64,000 nt of DNA, from the NCBI GenBank assembly GCA_963693315.1, contig OY856186.1, positions 456,565,217-456,629,216 on the forward strand. The letters run 5' to 3'. The DNA comes from Diogma glabrata. Lineage: Eukaryota > Arthropoda > Insecta > Diptera > Cylindrotomidae. The position numbers and the translations under genes are program-made. Under the pieces are notes generated by a model. That model saw only the letters and a program-made list of their open reading frames with translations, did no database searches and was not told where the DNA came from. Shown here piece after piece: positions 1-13,139 of this stretch. Position 1 is the stretch's first letter, and every line of letters begins with the position of its first letter.

Positions 1-1122
1 TATATAATTTTCAGAGTAATTTTCTGTCCTGCTTGTTGTTAATGTTGTATCACTTCTTAAGCTATTTACAAGTTTTTCATGATGCTCTGCGTCTAGTTGT
101 AAATATGGCTTTATGGAGCTAAAATTACCATGGCCAGTAATTTTTATCAACTGTTGGTCACTGAAACCTGCTTTAGCTAGTTGAGACACTGAACTAGCGC
201 GGTTTAAATGGTTCGTAATTTTGTTGTTCTGCACATCTTGTCCAATTTTAGCTGTCGAAGTTTTTGTCCACTGTGATATCATATTCATACCTAAAGGAAC
301 ATTTTTGTACCAACCTTTGGAGTTTATTTTATTCCAAAATGGATTAGGCGTTAAAAATAATCGGTCCGTCGTCAAATTTTTCGATCGTTTTTCATGATAA
401 GCCGAAACAAGCTCACAGGACACACGCTTTCGTCGTTTTCATTTCTAGTAAGCCATTTACTTTGCGCGCATTTTTCTGTTCCACCTTGTGCCGTTTTGGA
501 AAAAATTGGGTTATATTCTATTCTATCTGTATATTTCTCATCAATTCCAGTTTCTTCCTTAAAATAATATCTCTTACAGTTGGCCTCTTCGCCACCTCTC
601 CAAGCCAGTTCGTAGGCTGCTACATGATAAAATTTCTTCTGCAGTCCTTTCGGGTTTTTTTCGCTCCATAACATAGCCATTTTGATTATATCGGATCGGC
701 TTAATGCAACACAACAAACTTTACGTTTTTCTGGCATAGTTTGTAATTGTTTCCTCTTCGCATTCTTCGCATCGCAGGCTTCTTTGAAAGAAATGTCAGT
801 AAATGGGTCAAAACTTATTTTAAATCCATTAAAGTATTTCTCCTTGTACCATTTTTGGTGTGGAGTTCCATATAGTCTTCACGGTATACTCCTTGTAATC
901 TTCACCACTAATTTTCTTCATATTATATGCCCAGTCCTTCAAAAACATTGCAATCTCTGTCACTGGGGTCGACGCTAACATTTCGTAATTTCGTTCCTTG
1001 CAAAACAACACAAACTGTCTCCATATCGATAATTTCGTATTTTTGGTAGTCCTGGGAATACTCTTTTCTATGCTTTCTTCAATTTTATCAATTAAAACTC
1101 GTCCAAAACGACTCATTCTCAT
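1..1122 (-). pseudogene. Crypton-like tyrosine recombinase, frameshifted
   Basis: Read on the minus strand, three segments in successive frames form one protein: 1122 to about 838, about 838 to 372, and about 370 to the window edge. The first resembles the N-terminal SAM-like core-binding domain of tyrosine recombinases (SIPRTTKNTKLSIWRQF). The second holds box I (AYELAWRGGEE, Arg codon near 597) and a segment typical of the DUF3504/KIAA1958 group (QGGTEKC...CPVSLFRL). The third holds box II HLNR (His 208-210, Arg 197-199), TGHGN (His 130-132) and KPYLQLD (Tyr 103-105). The R, H-x-x-R, H and Y catalytic set is therefore all present. Crypton elements use this enzyme to cut and join DNA without a DDE nuclease. 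Two single-base frameshifts make it a pseudogene as read. No TIR is visible, as expected for Cryptons. The 3' end lies outside the window. Confidence 0.82.
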
Positions 1123-1344
1123 ATTATTCGAAAAACTGTTTGATGGATTAATATTTGTTTATAGCAAAAAATACACTAGCTACTAAATCAAAAGGTAACT
1201 TAATTTTAAAATAGAAAAAGTTTTATCAATCAGTGTCAAGCTAGAGAGGTTTTTACCGCTGTAAAAAAGGATGCACCTTTTTTATCGATGTCAAAGTGGC
1301 AAAAACAAACAATCAAATAGACATTTTATTGTAATAGTGAATTT

Positions 1345-2297
1345 ATCACAAATAATTTATTGAATTAATGCAATCTATCGAGAAAAAAAAATCTTACATA
1401 CCCCAAATTTTGTTTTTTCTTTTGTTTTAGACCATTCTGTATCTAAATTGCCAATATAAATTTTGGTGTACGTCTGTGTGTGGGTGGGTGGTGGGTGGGT
1501 GTGTGACCTTCCTGTATAGGTTCTTGATGAAACTTTGGCAAATGATCCAAGTTCACTTGAAAATAAAAGATCTGGATTCGTTTTAAAATTGGACAAAACG
1601 GCGGGGGTCTCCCGAACACCTCTAAGTTTAAACCTTCAATAACTTCTAATCCCGGCTTGTAATCTTATTGAAACTTGATATATCAGGTTTTAGTACTGTT
1701 TCCAATATTTCTGCATACTAACTTCCGGTTTGACACTTCCGGCTAAAAAGTTTTTTTCAGGTGTTTATCCCTACTGTATCCTACAATTACCGATCGATTT
1801 TCATGAAACGTTGGTAAAAGCTTTCAAGAAACATAAGAAAGGTTTTATCAGCTTTTGGAGTACATTAGATAAAGGGTTGGGGGTCCACCATACAACAGGT
1901 GGTGTTTTACACCGTGTTTTTTATGTTTGTTGGGAGCATACTAGATTCGTTCGTGACTGAATTTTAATGACACTTTGGAAAAAGATGCAAGTATGCATGG
2001 CAAAGAACTGATTAGCTTTTGAGCGATAGTGAACAAAGTAGTGGGGGGTGTCCCGAGCACCTGTTTTTTAAAATCTCAATAGCACCTGTACCTGATAATC
2101 GAATTAGATGAAACTTGGTGCATAAGCATTTAGTACGGTTCACAACAGTTCTGCATCCCAACTTCCGGTATGTCATTTCCGGTTAAAATCTTTTTTTTAC
2201 TTTTTCTCGTACATATATTATTAGCTATATATCCAAAACACTATGTTACCAGAGCTGTGGTGAAGTCAGCCTATGCATCAGCGTCGTAATATTTTTA
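1345..2297 (-). repeat. Non-coding ~1 kb dispersed repeat, copy A
   Basis: This is the reverse complement of sequence at 9773-10795 and 52537-54500. It starts (right edge, minus orientation) with AAATATTACGACGCTGATGC and runs to a TGTAAGATTTTTTTTTC segment near 1380. Two diverged internal units, each around ACCGGAAGTTGGTATGCAG, repeat about 430 bp apart. This copy lacks roughly 100 bp near its start that the other two carry. Short open frames in it are not conserved between copies, so I call it non-coding. Confidence 0.75.
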
Positions 2298-3909
<1,612 letters not shown>

Positions 3910-4156
3910 TAAGTGGATATTTTGTGTTTATGTGCTTTTGATTTATAAAAGTTTTACTATTATTTTATTTTTATCTTCAATATAATGTTATTTGGATTGT
4001 TTAGTTTATTTAAAATTTGATTATCGGTTATAAAAATAACTACAAATATTACAAATATAAAAAAAACATATAAAGGTTGTATAGTCGTCATTGAAGCTGT
4101 TGGCTTTTATATTTTTACAAACTCCTTTCTGTATTTATAAAATAATAGTGCTATTA

Positions 4157-4195
4157 TACCACGTATTCAGCGCCATAACAAATTAGTAGATTGTA
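4157..4195 (+). repeat. Half copy of Harbinger-type MITE
   Basis: The sequence from TACCACGTATTCAGCGCC to AAATTAGTAGATTG matches the left TIR of the MITE at 60370-60603. It is preceded by TTA (4154-4156), the same trinucleotide that flanks the complete copy. The right half is missing. Confidence 0.65.
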
Positions 4196-4614
4196 AATTA
4201 ATTAACATTTTCTTATGCTATAATTTAGTATCTGTCAAAGAAAATAGTAAGATAATTAAATTATCAACGTTTAAGATGAGAGAGTGCTTAATCAATATTA
4301 AAATACAGACTGAATTAAAAAAAGTCCGAGCGGCAAGATACGTGTACAGGTAGAATATGATGTATCAGATTAGTTTAAACAAAACAAACTAATTATAAAC
4401 AGATATCGAACAAATTTTAAAAAGAAAACTAGCTACATATAAGCAAAACTACATCTATCCCATTTTGCAACAAACAAATATCAAATCTACCGCAGAACAT
4501 ATCTGTGACAATGTATGACACTATATAAAAAACACACGGCAAACCTACTCTATATTAACGAGTTAACGTGAGATATCATATACCACTGGCAATAACAGTG
4601 AGATAACTAGCCAA

Positions 4615-4860
4615 GGCGATATCTTAGGGGTGCTGGCGGATGAACTGTATTTAGTCAACGGTAGCACTCTCAATCTTAGCTAATGAATATTCCTTGAAGA
4701 TGGCACACTGTAGCTTGCTCGAAAAAACGAGCCTTTATATAAAAATATATCTGAGCTTTAATAATTGAGGAAGATAGTACGTTACATAATCAAGGATTAT
4801 GCCATTCGCTGGACTATTGGCAAACCCATTTTAGTTTTGTTCCTGCAAATTTTTAAAACA
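4615..4860 (+). repeat. Dispersed repeat, three copies in window
   Basis: Positions 4615-4727 match the reverse complement of 34735-34845 (GATATCTTAGG-GTGCTGGCG-ATGAAC, then a CCTCAATC-TAG segment). Positions 4640-4860 match 20040-20405 in the same orientation, including ATAGTACGTTACATAATC against CAGTACGTCACGTGATCC. No protein is conserved among the copies. The type is not identified. Confidence 0.7.
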
Positions 4861-4900
4861 AATTTGCTTTTTATTTCTTATTTTATTTTTATTTTCTCTA

Positions 4901-6928
4901 TCCTATCACGTAATATTGCCCTATGTCATATGTGTCCTTTAGGTTCAAAAACGATCTATTCCACTTTACGAGTTTTCGAGATAAATGAAAAAAACTTTTT
5001 TTTTAAAAATTATTTACAAAAACGGTGATTTTATTGTTTAATTCATTTCTTTAGGTATTTTTAATTAATTCGTTTGAAGTGTAAAACAATGTAGGTAGTA
5101 AAGTTAAGCTGGTATTTTAGAAAAAATTTTGGAATAGACACGTTTTAAACTTTACACGATGGAATAGGTTCGTTTTGAAACACATTACTGCCGGAAAAGG
5201 TATGTTTTGAAACTAACATTTTGATTGATCATTTGGTTTTCTGCCAAATCGCTGGCTTTTCGAATTTTTAAACCAAGAATTTTTTACCAGGTTGATTGAT
5301 TTTAGATAATACAATAAAACAAAATATTGATTTCTTAAATATCTATATTATAGATAAGTTTTATATCTTTTTTAAATAAACAATAACGAAAAATCACATT
5401 TGAAACAAAATAAAATAAAAATTTTAAAAATCACAATAAATTCAATCACATAATCTAATTCAGTAGGTAAAAAATAATAATATCACTCAAATTTATTATG
5501 TAAAAATTGCAGCAAAAAATTTCTATGTTATTGCAACATATAGGGTCGTCTCATCAAAAGATTCAACAATTTGTTGATTATTGGTATCTATAATATCATA
5601 CCAAAATGTTTTTTTAACAGTTTATCCACATCCGAAATTTTCGCCTCTTTCACTTTTACACCATTAGGAATTACTGGAAACTACTGGGAGCCATTCTTGT
5701 CAAATTTGCACCTCGTTTAATATTTGGCTTTGGTTTACCAATGTCTGATTTGTAAAATGGCTCTCCTCGCACTTTAATGATGCCGCGATTAGTTTTGGTT
5801 ATTATAAACCGTTTGCTTGGGTTGAATTTGAAATGTCACGCAGATGGCGGTTTAATTGTTTTTGTGACTTCGGCTTTAAAATCCAGACGGTACACTCTTC
5901 GCTGCCCAACCCAATTAAAGTACCGTGTTCTTTGTATGTATTTAAATAATCTTTAAGCTCAACGATTGTTTTTTTCATTTTTACTTTTTTTTTTTTTCAA
6001 TTTGGGGGAGGGAGAGGGGGAGGGGGAATGTACGAATGAACCTGTGATAAAAGTATTCGCACATTCCCACCATAATAGAATTTTTATTCTGGCAACCACA
6101 TCCGTCGGCCACTAAGCGAACAGTGTCTATATTGTTTAGATTCATGTGGCAAAGTCGATGGTAAACGGCCGAAGCTATTTTATTTCTGCCCTTGGTGTGA
6201 ACATTCTCTGTCCAGTAATACAGAAAGACGTTGTCTGTTGTGAGAGCAGAATGACCAGTTCCCACAACCATGCCAAACAAATACATATATAATTGGCGGC
6301 TGTGATATGCGGCTTGATCCGGAACTTTTGGCAATGGCTGAATGAATCGTTTATGACTAAGAATGTTTCTTTTTTTACGCGGCTGTTTGCTGATAACGGG
6401 CGATTCAATTAAATCCATTTTCTAAACAATATTCATAGTTAAAATTAAATTAAATTAAAAATTCATTTTATGTATTATAAAATAATTACTATTTACTTAC
6501 TAGGTAATATAAAAATTGATGTAGCTTATAAAAAATCAACCACTTTCAAACAAATATCACGATCGATTGATTTTTGCATACGATTATTATGAAATAAAGG
6601 ATTTTGGTGCCAAACGCATGTTTTGGAATAGGCATGTTTTGTTTTTTAACGACATGATTCTTATTGGAATAGATTGTTTTTGATTGCAAAATAAAATGGA
6701 ATAGCTTTCTTTTGTTTAAAAAGTTATGCCGGAATAGATTGCTTTTGAAACGTAACTGAAATTTGGTACCCAATTTTCTCAGAAATAGATACGTATTTTT
6801 GAATTTTTGCTTTACGTATACTTGCAGTTTAATGGAAAGAAACGAAATCAATTAATAACTCAAAAATTTCAAAAAGTGGAATAGATCGTCTTTGAACCTA
6901 AAGAACACATATTTTATATGTGATAGGA
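4901..6928 (-). mobile_element. TIR DNA transposon, ~2.0 kb, non-autonomous
   Basis: The outer ends are inverted copies: 4901-4970 against 6872-6928, both reading TCCTATCAC inward and then a TTTAGGTTCAAA-ACGATCTATTCCACTTT block. They bracket a broken transposase-like gene on the minus strand. Next to the ends are arrays of a GGAATAG motif spaced about 31-33 bp (5131, 5161, 5193 as GGAAAAG; 6666, 6698, 6731), each usually followed by a TTTTGAAAC-like tail. Subterminal arrays of this kind often serve as transposase-binding sites. No clear target site duplication is visible. Confidence 0.7.
5540..6418 (-). pseudogene. Transposase-like protein with DGCGCQNKN motif
   Basis: From ATG at 6418 the first frame gives 145 aa with LPKVPDQAAYHSRQLYMYLF, NKIASAVYHRL and TVRLVADGCGCQNKNSIM. 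It is followed after a frame change by a minus-strand stretch at about 5945-5690 with IIKVRGEPFYKSDIGK, and then KISDVDKLLKKHFG near 5600. I recognise the order ADGC-x-QNKN, then RGE-YKSDIG, then LLKKHFG from repeat-encoded proteins common in insect and cnidarian genomes. They are probably DDE-type transposases, with the Asp of the DGC motif a candidate catalytic residue. I am unsure of the superfamily; Sola is one possibility. At least three frameshifts or stops break it. It sits inside the TIR element 4901-6928. Confidence 0.6.
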
Positions 6929-7139
6929 TTTATTGTTTAGTTATCCATTATTTAGGTTTTTATGTGTTGTTGTGACACATATTGTAATGCCTACTACACA
7001 ACACATGTTATTGAAAAAAAAAATAGCATATGTCGTGCAATTACTGCAAAATATCAAAATCGTTTATTTCTAAGAAAAACAATTAATTTTTTCTATTCAA
7101 ATCTTTTTATTTTTTTTTTATCATTGGCTCTTATAAGGT

Positions 7140-8065
7140 TTTTGCAAATTGTTGTTGTTGGGGATTGTTGCAAACGTTTTTGTTGAAGCCGACAAGTCAA
7201 AAACCTCTAACTGCAGAGGTTTATATTTATAAGAAACGGATTAAAATGTTTCCACAAATTCTAAATTTATGAAGTTTTTAAAAATATTAGTATCCAAACG
7301 GGCGTTATAATGGATTTAAAAAACCAATTTTTTTCTGGTAGAAAGCCTCTAGTTTTTTAACCATGTGTTGGATTTTGCTGATTTACGAAGTTGTCCAAGA
7401 CATTTATAAAACACACATTTTTAAAAAACTTTTTGATCCGGCTCCACATATGCGAGAGTGAGAGTGCCGGTTGATTAAAGCGCATTTTGTGTTTTACCAG
7501 CTTTTTTGTTGCGGGCGCTCACTCAGAAACCTTCAACTGCAGAGTTCTATTTTTTGAAAGAAATTGATGCAAAAGGTTTCAAAGATTCTAAGCTTATGAA
7601 GTTTTTAAAAATATTAATATCCAAACGGCCGTTATAACAGATCAAAAAAACAGACTTTTTTTCTAGTATAAAGGCTTTAATAACTTAACCATGTGTCGGA
7701 TTTGGCGATTTATGAACTCGTCCAAGATATTAATAAAACACACATTTTTAGAAAAGATTTTTTGATCTGGCTCCACAAACGCAATCGCAAGAGTGCCGGT
7801 TGTTTCAAAAAAAATTTTTTTTTTGCAAACTTTTTTGTTGGAGTCGCTCACTCAGAAACCTATAAATGCAGAGGTCTTTTTTTTAGAATAAATTATCAAA
7901 AAAAGATTCCAAAGATTCTAAATTTGTTAATTTTTTTAAAATATTCGTATCCAAACGGTTTTAAAAAATCAATTTTTTTTAGAAAAAAGCCTCTAGTTTA
8001 TTAACCACGTGTCGGATTTTGCTGACTCACGAACTTGCCCAAGATATTAATAGAACACACATGTC
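7140..8065 (+). repeat. Satellite-like tandem repeat, ~327 bp unit
   Basis: Nearly three copies lie head to tail. An AAACC...ACTGCAGAG landmark occurs at 7201, 7527 and, diverged, at 7856, giving spacings of 326 and 329. A second landmark, TTTTTAAAAATATTA-TATCCAAACGG, follows each. The final unit is truncated. No protein is conserved across units. Confidence 0.8.
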
Positions 8066-8345
8066 CATCACGCGATAAAAATTATTTGAAAGTGCATATT
8101 TTAAACTAAATTAAAAAAAAAAAGAAAAAACAAAACGTGTCATACATTCCGAAAAAATGATTTTAATTTTAAAAACCTCAAAATAGGGAGAAAACTAACC
8201 TCAAAAATTGTTTAAATATTTTTATCGTATTCTACGGAAAAAATGCTAACGAACTATAATATTTTTAAAAAAATTTTTATGCGCATTAAACTTCCTACAA
8301 AATGGAGACGTTTGTCGTTCAAGAAAAAATTTCAAATCCGACAAT
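8066..8345 (-). repeat. Dispersed repeat, inverted partner of 29700-29985
   Basis: It begins CCATCACGCGAT-AAAATTATTTGAAAGTGC and runs through a cttattttgaggttttaa-like block (reverse orientation). The same series occurs inverted just left of the MITE at 29969. Its CCATCACGCGAT end equals the MITE terminus, so both belong to one repeat family. Confidence 0.65.
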
Positions 8346-9772
8346 GTAACATATGGGTTATGTTTTTTTACCAATGAAAACGGTGTTTATAGTCTAAAAC
8401 AGTTACAGTTATTTTACTCAACTTAGTTAATGTACTTAAAGCAAAACGTGTTTACAGCAGCGACTTAAATTGCATTTACTAATTTGCTTTGGCAATATAA
8501 ACGCGTTTATGAGAATTCTAAAAAAAATTTATATTTTCTTTTGCTTTTTTTATAATTTTGTTTTTTTTTATTAAAAAATGAAACGGAAATATAATAATAA
8601 AAAATCGAGATCTAATTTTTTTCTTACTTTTCTGAATGCAAAAAAAACAACAAAAATATTTAAAGTGAATCTTAGCTGAGTTATAATCTGAATGTTCCTT
8701 AGAGAATGAGCACAGAGTAAAAACAAAAAGTAAAATGTTTTAATAAGGATGAAATGATGATTTTTTTGCTCTTAAAGGTAGTAAGTGCCACAAGCAATAG
8801 AACATTAAATTTAAGATAAGAGAATTTCTTTTTCATTTGTTTGCTAAATCCAAACAAATTAAATTTAAATCTTTGAAATGAGAAATAAAGTCGGAATTTA
8901 ACAACAAAACAGTTTTGTGATTTTGAAATTGAAGTGTCGGCTAGCAAATTTCTCAAAGTGAATGGCGTTGCACTTAACACTGAGTGATGATCTATGTTGT
9001 TTCAATACGGAATATTTAAACATAAAAATGAAAATAACAATACATATTTTCAAGTAAATCATCATCTGCCAAGTGCCAGCACACAATTCCAAAAAACGGT
9101 TATGTTTAAATGAAATTTAAATAAAAATTTATGTTTTGGAAGTTGTTATTAGTAACTTTGATTGGTATGGAACGTTATTGATGTAGTTTATCGAAAATAA
9201 AATTTACTTTTGAAGGTGTCTCAAAGCTTATTTAATTACTTTATAGTAAAAACAACAAAGAATTATAAACGAAATAAACAAAAACAACAACAAAAATAAG
9301 AAATCTCAAATAAAAATCAAGGGACATAAAATGATTACATTTGAGACTATATATAAATTTCAAGATTTATCTAAAGCAAAATAGTATCCGATTTCATTAT
9401 TCTGTTATGATATTATTCTAAGATTTTTTCTTCTTGTTATCATTTCTTGTACTTTTTCTTTACCTTTAGGATATATTAATAAAAAGGAATAAAAATATAA
9501 TATAATTTGAGAAAATTTTCATATTTCAAATAATAATCTCATTCCTGATCTTTTGTTATATTTTCTTTAAATATTTAAGATTTTGTTGACAGTAAATATA
9601 TGAATTCAAAAATGATGAATCTTAATTTCATATATTAACTCTTATTGTAATTCATTTAAATTTCTTAGTTATTCAGCATCAATCAAACGAAAACTATAAG
9701 AAATTAAAAAACATCGAAGAGCTTGGTTTGTTTGATAAAATGACAAATTCCTCAAACCAATCACACAAACAA
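8346..9772. other. AT-rich sequence, nothing recognised
   Basis: Homopolymer-rich sequence with short chance open frames and no splice-bounded coding segment, TIR or transposon protein motif that I can see. Confidence 0.5.
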
Positions 9773-10795
9773 AATATTGCGACGCTGATGCATATGCTAA
9801 CTTCACCACAGCTCTGGAAATAAAATGTCCTGGATATATAGTCAGCTAATATCCATAAAATACTTTAATTAATGGCTAACCAATGTTATAGATTTCGCGT
9901 CGTTCTAATTATATAAATATTAAAGAAAGATGTAGGATCCCGAAACAAATATAAATTCTGCAGTACGAGAAAAAGTAAAAAAAAAATTTTAAAAGAAGTG
10001 AAAAACCGGAAGTTGGGATGCAGAACTGTTGTGAACCGTACTAAATGCTTATGTACCAAGTTTCATCCGATTCGATTATTACTTACATATGTTATTGAGC
10101 GTTCAAAAACAAGTGCTCGGGGACCTTCCACCATTTTGTTCAATATCGCTCAAAAACTAATCAGCTCTTTACCATACATATTTGCATTTTTTCCAAAGTG
10201 TAATCAAAATTCATTCACGAGCGATTGTTGTGAGCTCCCATCAAACATTGAAAACATAGTGAAAAACACCTGTTGTATGGTGGACCAACCCATTGTTCAA
10301 TGTACTCCAAAAGCTGATAAAATCTTTCTTATTTTCCATGAAAGCTTTTACCAACGTTTCATGAAAACCGATCAGTAATTGTGGGCTAAAGTAGAGATAA
10401 ACAGTTGAAAAAAAACTTTTTAACCAGAAGTGACAAACCGGAAGTTGGTATGCAGCAATATTGGAAACAGCACTAAAACCTGATATATCAAGTTTTAATG
10501 AGATCATCAGCCGGGATTAGAAGTTATTGCAGATTTAAAAACTTAGAGGTGTTCGGGAGACCCCTCGCCATTGAGTCCCAATTTTGAAATGAATCCAGAT
10601 CTACCATTTTCAAGTGAACCTGGATCATTGTTCAAAATTTCATTAGGATCCTATGCAAGAATGTCACGAAGGCACCAACCCATCCACCCACCCACAGACA
10701 TACACCAAAATTGTTACTGACTATTAAGATAAAGGATGGTCCAAAACAGAAGAAAAACAAAATTTGGGGCATTCACACAATTTAAAATTGTGGTC
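9773..10795 (+). repeat. Non-coding ~1 kb dispersed repeat, copy B
   Basis: This is the most complete copy of the family at 1345-2297. It starts ATATTGCGACGCTGATGCAT and carries two ACCGGAAGTTGG units at about 10003 and 10437. It ends near CACACAATTTAAAATTGTGG, which also occurs at about 54515. Open frames such as 9998-10378 are not kept in the sister copies. Confidence 0.78.
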
Positions 10796-11190
10796 AAGTA
10801 AAACTGTTTTCATGTTATTTGTGTCTTGTTTGCGAGTTCTGCAATCTCTCTCTGGCGTTTACGCCCAGTTGACCCCAGTTTCGACATCCTATCTCACGAA
10901 GGTCTTGGATAATGTCATTATGGAGATTGGGGAAATATTCCCCCTTGTACTATGTCCACATAAAATAAATCCGATGTGAATTGATGGAAACTAAATATTT
11001 CGGTTGACTATGCTTCACACGTCATGGAACTTTATTAACCGAAAACACATAAACACATATTACAAACAATGCAATTTATACTTAATTCCTAGAATTCTTA
11101 TTTAAAATGAACAAAACTTAAATTAATTACAATCAAAGTGTATCAATTCGTACCTGTTATATTCTCGTACTTTGTTATATGTTGACACGG
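10796..11190. other. Unassigned spacer
   Basis: It holds a less AT-rich patch at 10830-10980 whose short open frame matches no family I know, then plain AT-rich sequence up to the mariner-like fragment. Confidence 0.4.
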
Positions 11191-11191
11191 T

Positions 11192-11377
11192 CTACGACCT
11201 TTCACTTAACCCGTTTTGTTCAAAACGATCAATAATTTTGCCAATTGCGCGCTCGGTAGGACGTCCATGTCCACCAAAAGTTTCACGTATTTTACGAAAT
11301 GTTGTCTTTTTTGAACGACAGTTTTCATAATAAACTTGGACGGTTAAAATGCGTTGTTGTGTTGAAAGCGACTCCAT
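11192..11377 (-). pseudogene. Mariner-like/DUF4817 HTH fragment
   Basis: A 61-residue frame begins MESLSTQQRILTVQVYYENC and contains TFRKIRETFGGHGRPTERAI followed by GKIIDRFEQNG. This matches the N-terminal helix-turn-helix domain (DUF4817) of a group of insect mariner-type transposases, where the pattern is roughly RPT-x-x-x-I-x-x-I-V-x-K-F-E. The frame stops at 11192 and no DDE/D catalytic domain follows on the minus strand. It is therefore only the DNA-binding head of a transposase. The start at 11377 fits the usual short N-terminus of the family. Confidence 0.72.
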
Positions 11378-11685
11378 GATTAATAATTACATGGTTTTGA
11401 CTCTTCATATTTCAAACACATTTTTACATCAGACAACATTTACTACTTGCACTAATCGATTCAAAAAGGACCAACAGATGGCTCACCCTTTATTTGTATT
11501 TTCGGCATCATAATATTTTGTACCTAAGGTATGATATTCTCACATATTTTGATCCAGATGACTACATAAAATTTTTGGTATGTAAACCATTTAGTACAAA
11601 TGGTGTTGCTGTTCAAGATGGCCAACATGGTTGAAGTAATTTAGTCGTTAATAAATGTCTCCAGCTCTAAAACGAATATATATAG

Positions 11686-12379
11686 TAGGGTGGCCCTTAT
11701 AAAAAAAGTTTTTAATTTTTTGTACGGCACCGTTCCATTTCGTGTCAATACCCATAAAAATATTATTTGTAAAATTCAAATCAATCGATCAATTCTAAGG
11801 CGTGCTCCTGGCCACTTAAAGTTGAGAGGCTTTGTTATGAACCTTAAAAAAAATTTATTTTTTGTTCGACACCTTCCCATTTCGTGTCAACACCCATTAA
11901 AAAATTATTTGCAAAAATTCTAAAGGGTGCCCCGGCCGCCTAAAGTCCTAAAGTTCAGAGGTTTTGATCTGAGCCTAAAAAAAAAATTAAAATTTTTCAT
12001 ACGACACCCTCCCATTTCGTGTCAATACCCATAAAAATATTATTTGCAAAATTTAAAATCAATCGATCAATTCTAAGGCGTGCCCCCGGCCACTTAAAGT
12101 ACACGCCTTAAAATTGAAATAGTGATTTCAATTTTTGCAAATAACATTTTTATGGGTATTGACATAAAATGGGAGGGTGTCGTACAAAAAATTTAAATTT
12201 TTTTTGGCCCAGAACAAAATCTCTCAACTTTAGGTGGCCGGGGACACGCCTTAGAATTGAACGATTGATTTCAAATTTTACAAATAATATTTTTATGGAT
12301 AGTGACACGAAATGGGGAGGGGTGCCGCAAACTGTACGATGAAAAAAAAAAATTCTAGAGTAACCTAAGGGCCACCCTA
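11686..12379. mobile_element. Fold-back element with repeated arms
   Basis: The termini are inverted: TAGGGTGGCCCTT (11686) and AAGGGCCACCCTA (ending 12379). The left arm holds three diverged tandem units of about 145-190 bp, each with CATTTCGTGTCAA-ACCCAT and AAGG-GTGC-CC-GGCC. The right side holds two such units in opposite orientation. The strands can fold into a long imperfect hairpin centred near 12115. No coding capacity. Confidence 0.8.
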
Positions 12380-12540
12380 AAATAGATATTGCATGAAGGT
12401 AAAGAAGCTCTTTATATACTATTGTAATTTGAATTTTTTAAATTAGTTGACGAAACATTTATTTTATAAAAAAAAATATTTTTATGTAAATTCTTTTTGA
12501 TGCATTTGTTTAATAAACCAGTGCAAATAAATTTTGGTAA

Positions 12541-12962
12541 GGAAAAATTAGCAACAACTTGAAGACTTTTGGATCAGGAAAAAAACATTGCGCAAATGAT
12601 GTGAAAAATAAATTAAAGGTGATCCGAGTTACGAGGGTGGAATGGGGTGAGCCTTTAAGGCGGGAAAATGGTTTTTTACGATTTGCAGCGAAACTATACC
12701 TTCTATCGAAAAAGATTCAAAGTAAAAGTTGTTGGTAATAAAAAGGTCTATAAGGATAGTTTAAGCCATTTTTCACAAAACCTATAGATTTTTTCGTGAA
12801 AAATAGAAAAAAGGTTTTTTTCGTTTTTAATTTTTATCTCCCAGAAAAACATTTATTTTTTTTACGCAATTTGGTGGAAACTTACTTTTTTATGTCCCTA
12901 ATACGCTGTAATTTTTTTGAATCGAAATATTTATTTTTACTTATTTTGGATTTTCGAGATCA
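12541..12962 (+). repeat. Left arm of inverted pair (partner 15179-15575)
   Basis: It matches the reverse complement of 15179-15575 along its length, for example GGAAAAATTAGCAAC against GGAAAAAATTAGTAAC, TTACGAGGG against TTACGAGGG, and the AATACGCTGTAATTTTTTTGA against AATACGTTGTAATTTTTTTGA block. The arms enclose 13140-15070, which belongs to another repeat family. Confidence 0.75.
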
Positions 12963-13075
12963 ATTAAACTCAAGTAAGTAAAGAAGTACACAATTGGAAT
13001 TTCTATTCTAATTAACATCCTAAGTCACGATTGTATGGTCATTATTGATTGTTTCCAATCAATGTGAAATCAATG
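12950..13075 (+). repeat. Short repeat also at 46385-46435 and 52036-52090
   Basis: The block AGATCAATTAAACTCAAGTA recurs at about 46397. The following block GTCACGATTGTATGGTCATT recurs at about 52047. Here the two lie side by side; near the third non-LTR element they lie about 5.6 kb apart. Confidence 0.6.
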
Positions 13076-13139
13076 GCTGACACTTGGTCAATTTGTAGTC
13101 CTATATGTATTAACATTAGACTAAATTAAGGGAATTTAA

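Noticed and set aside
9998..10378. 126-codon open frame as a gene
   Set aside because: It lies inside the ~1 kb dispersed repeat and the frame is not kept in sister copies.
10764..10979. 71-codon frame with SLSGVYAQLTPVSTSYL
   Set aside because: Partly in the repeat end, no splice signals and no recognised family.
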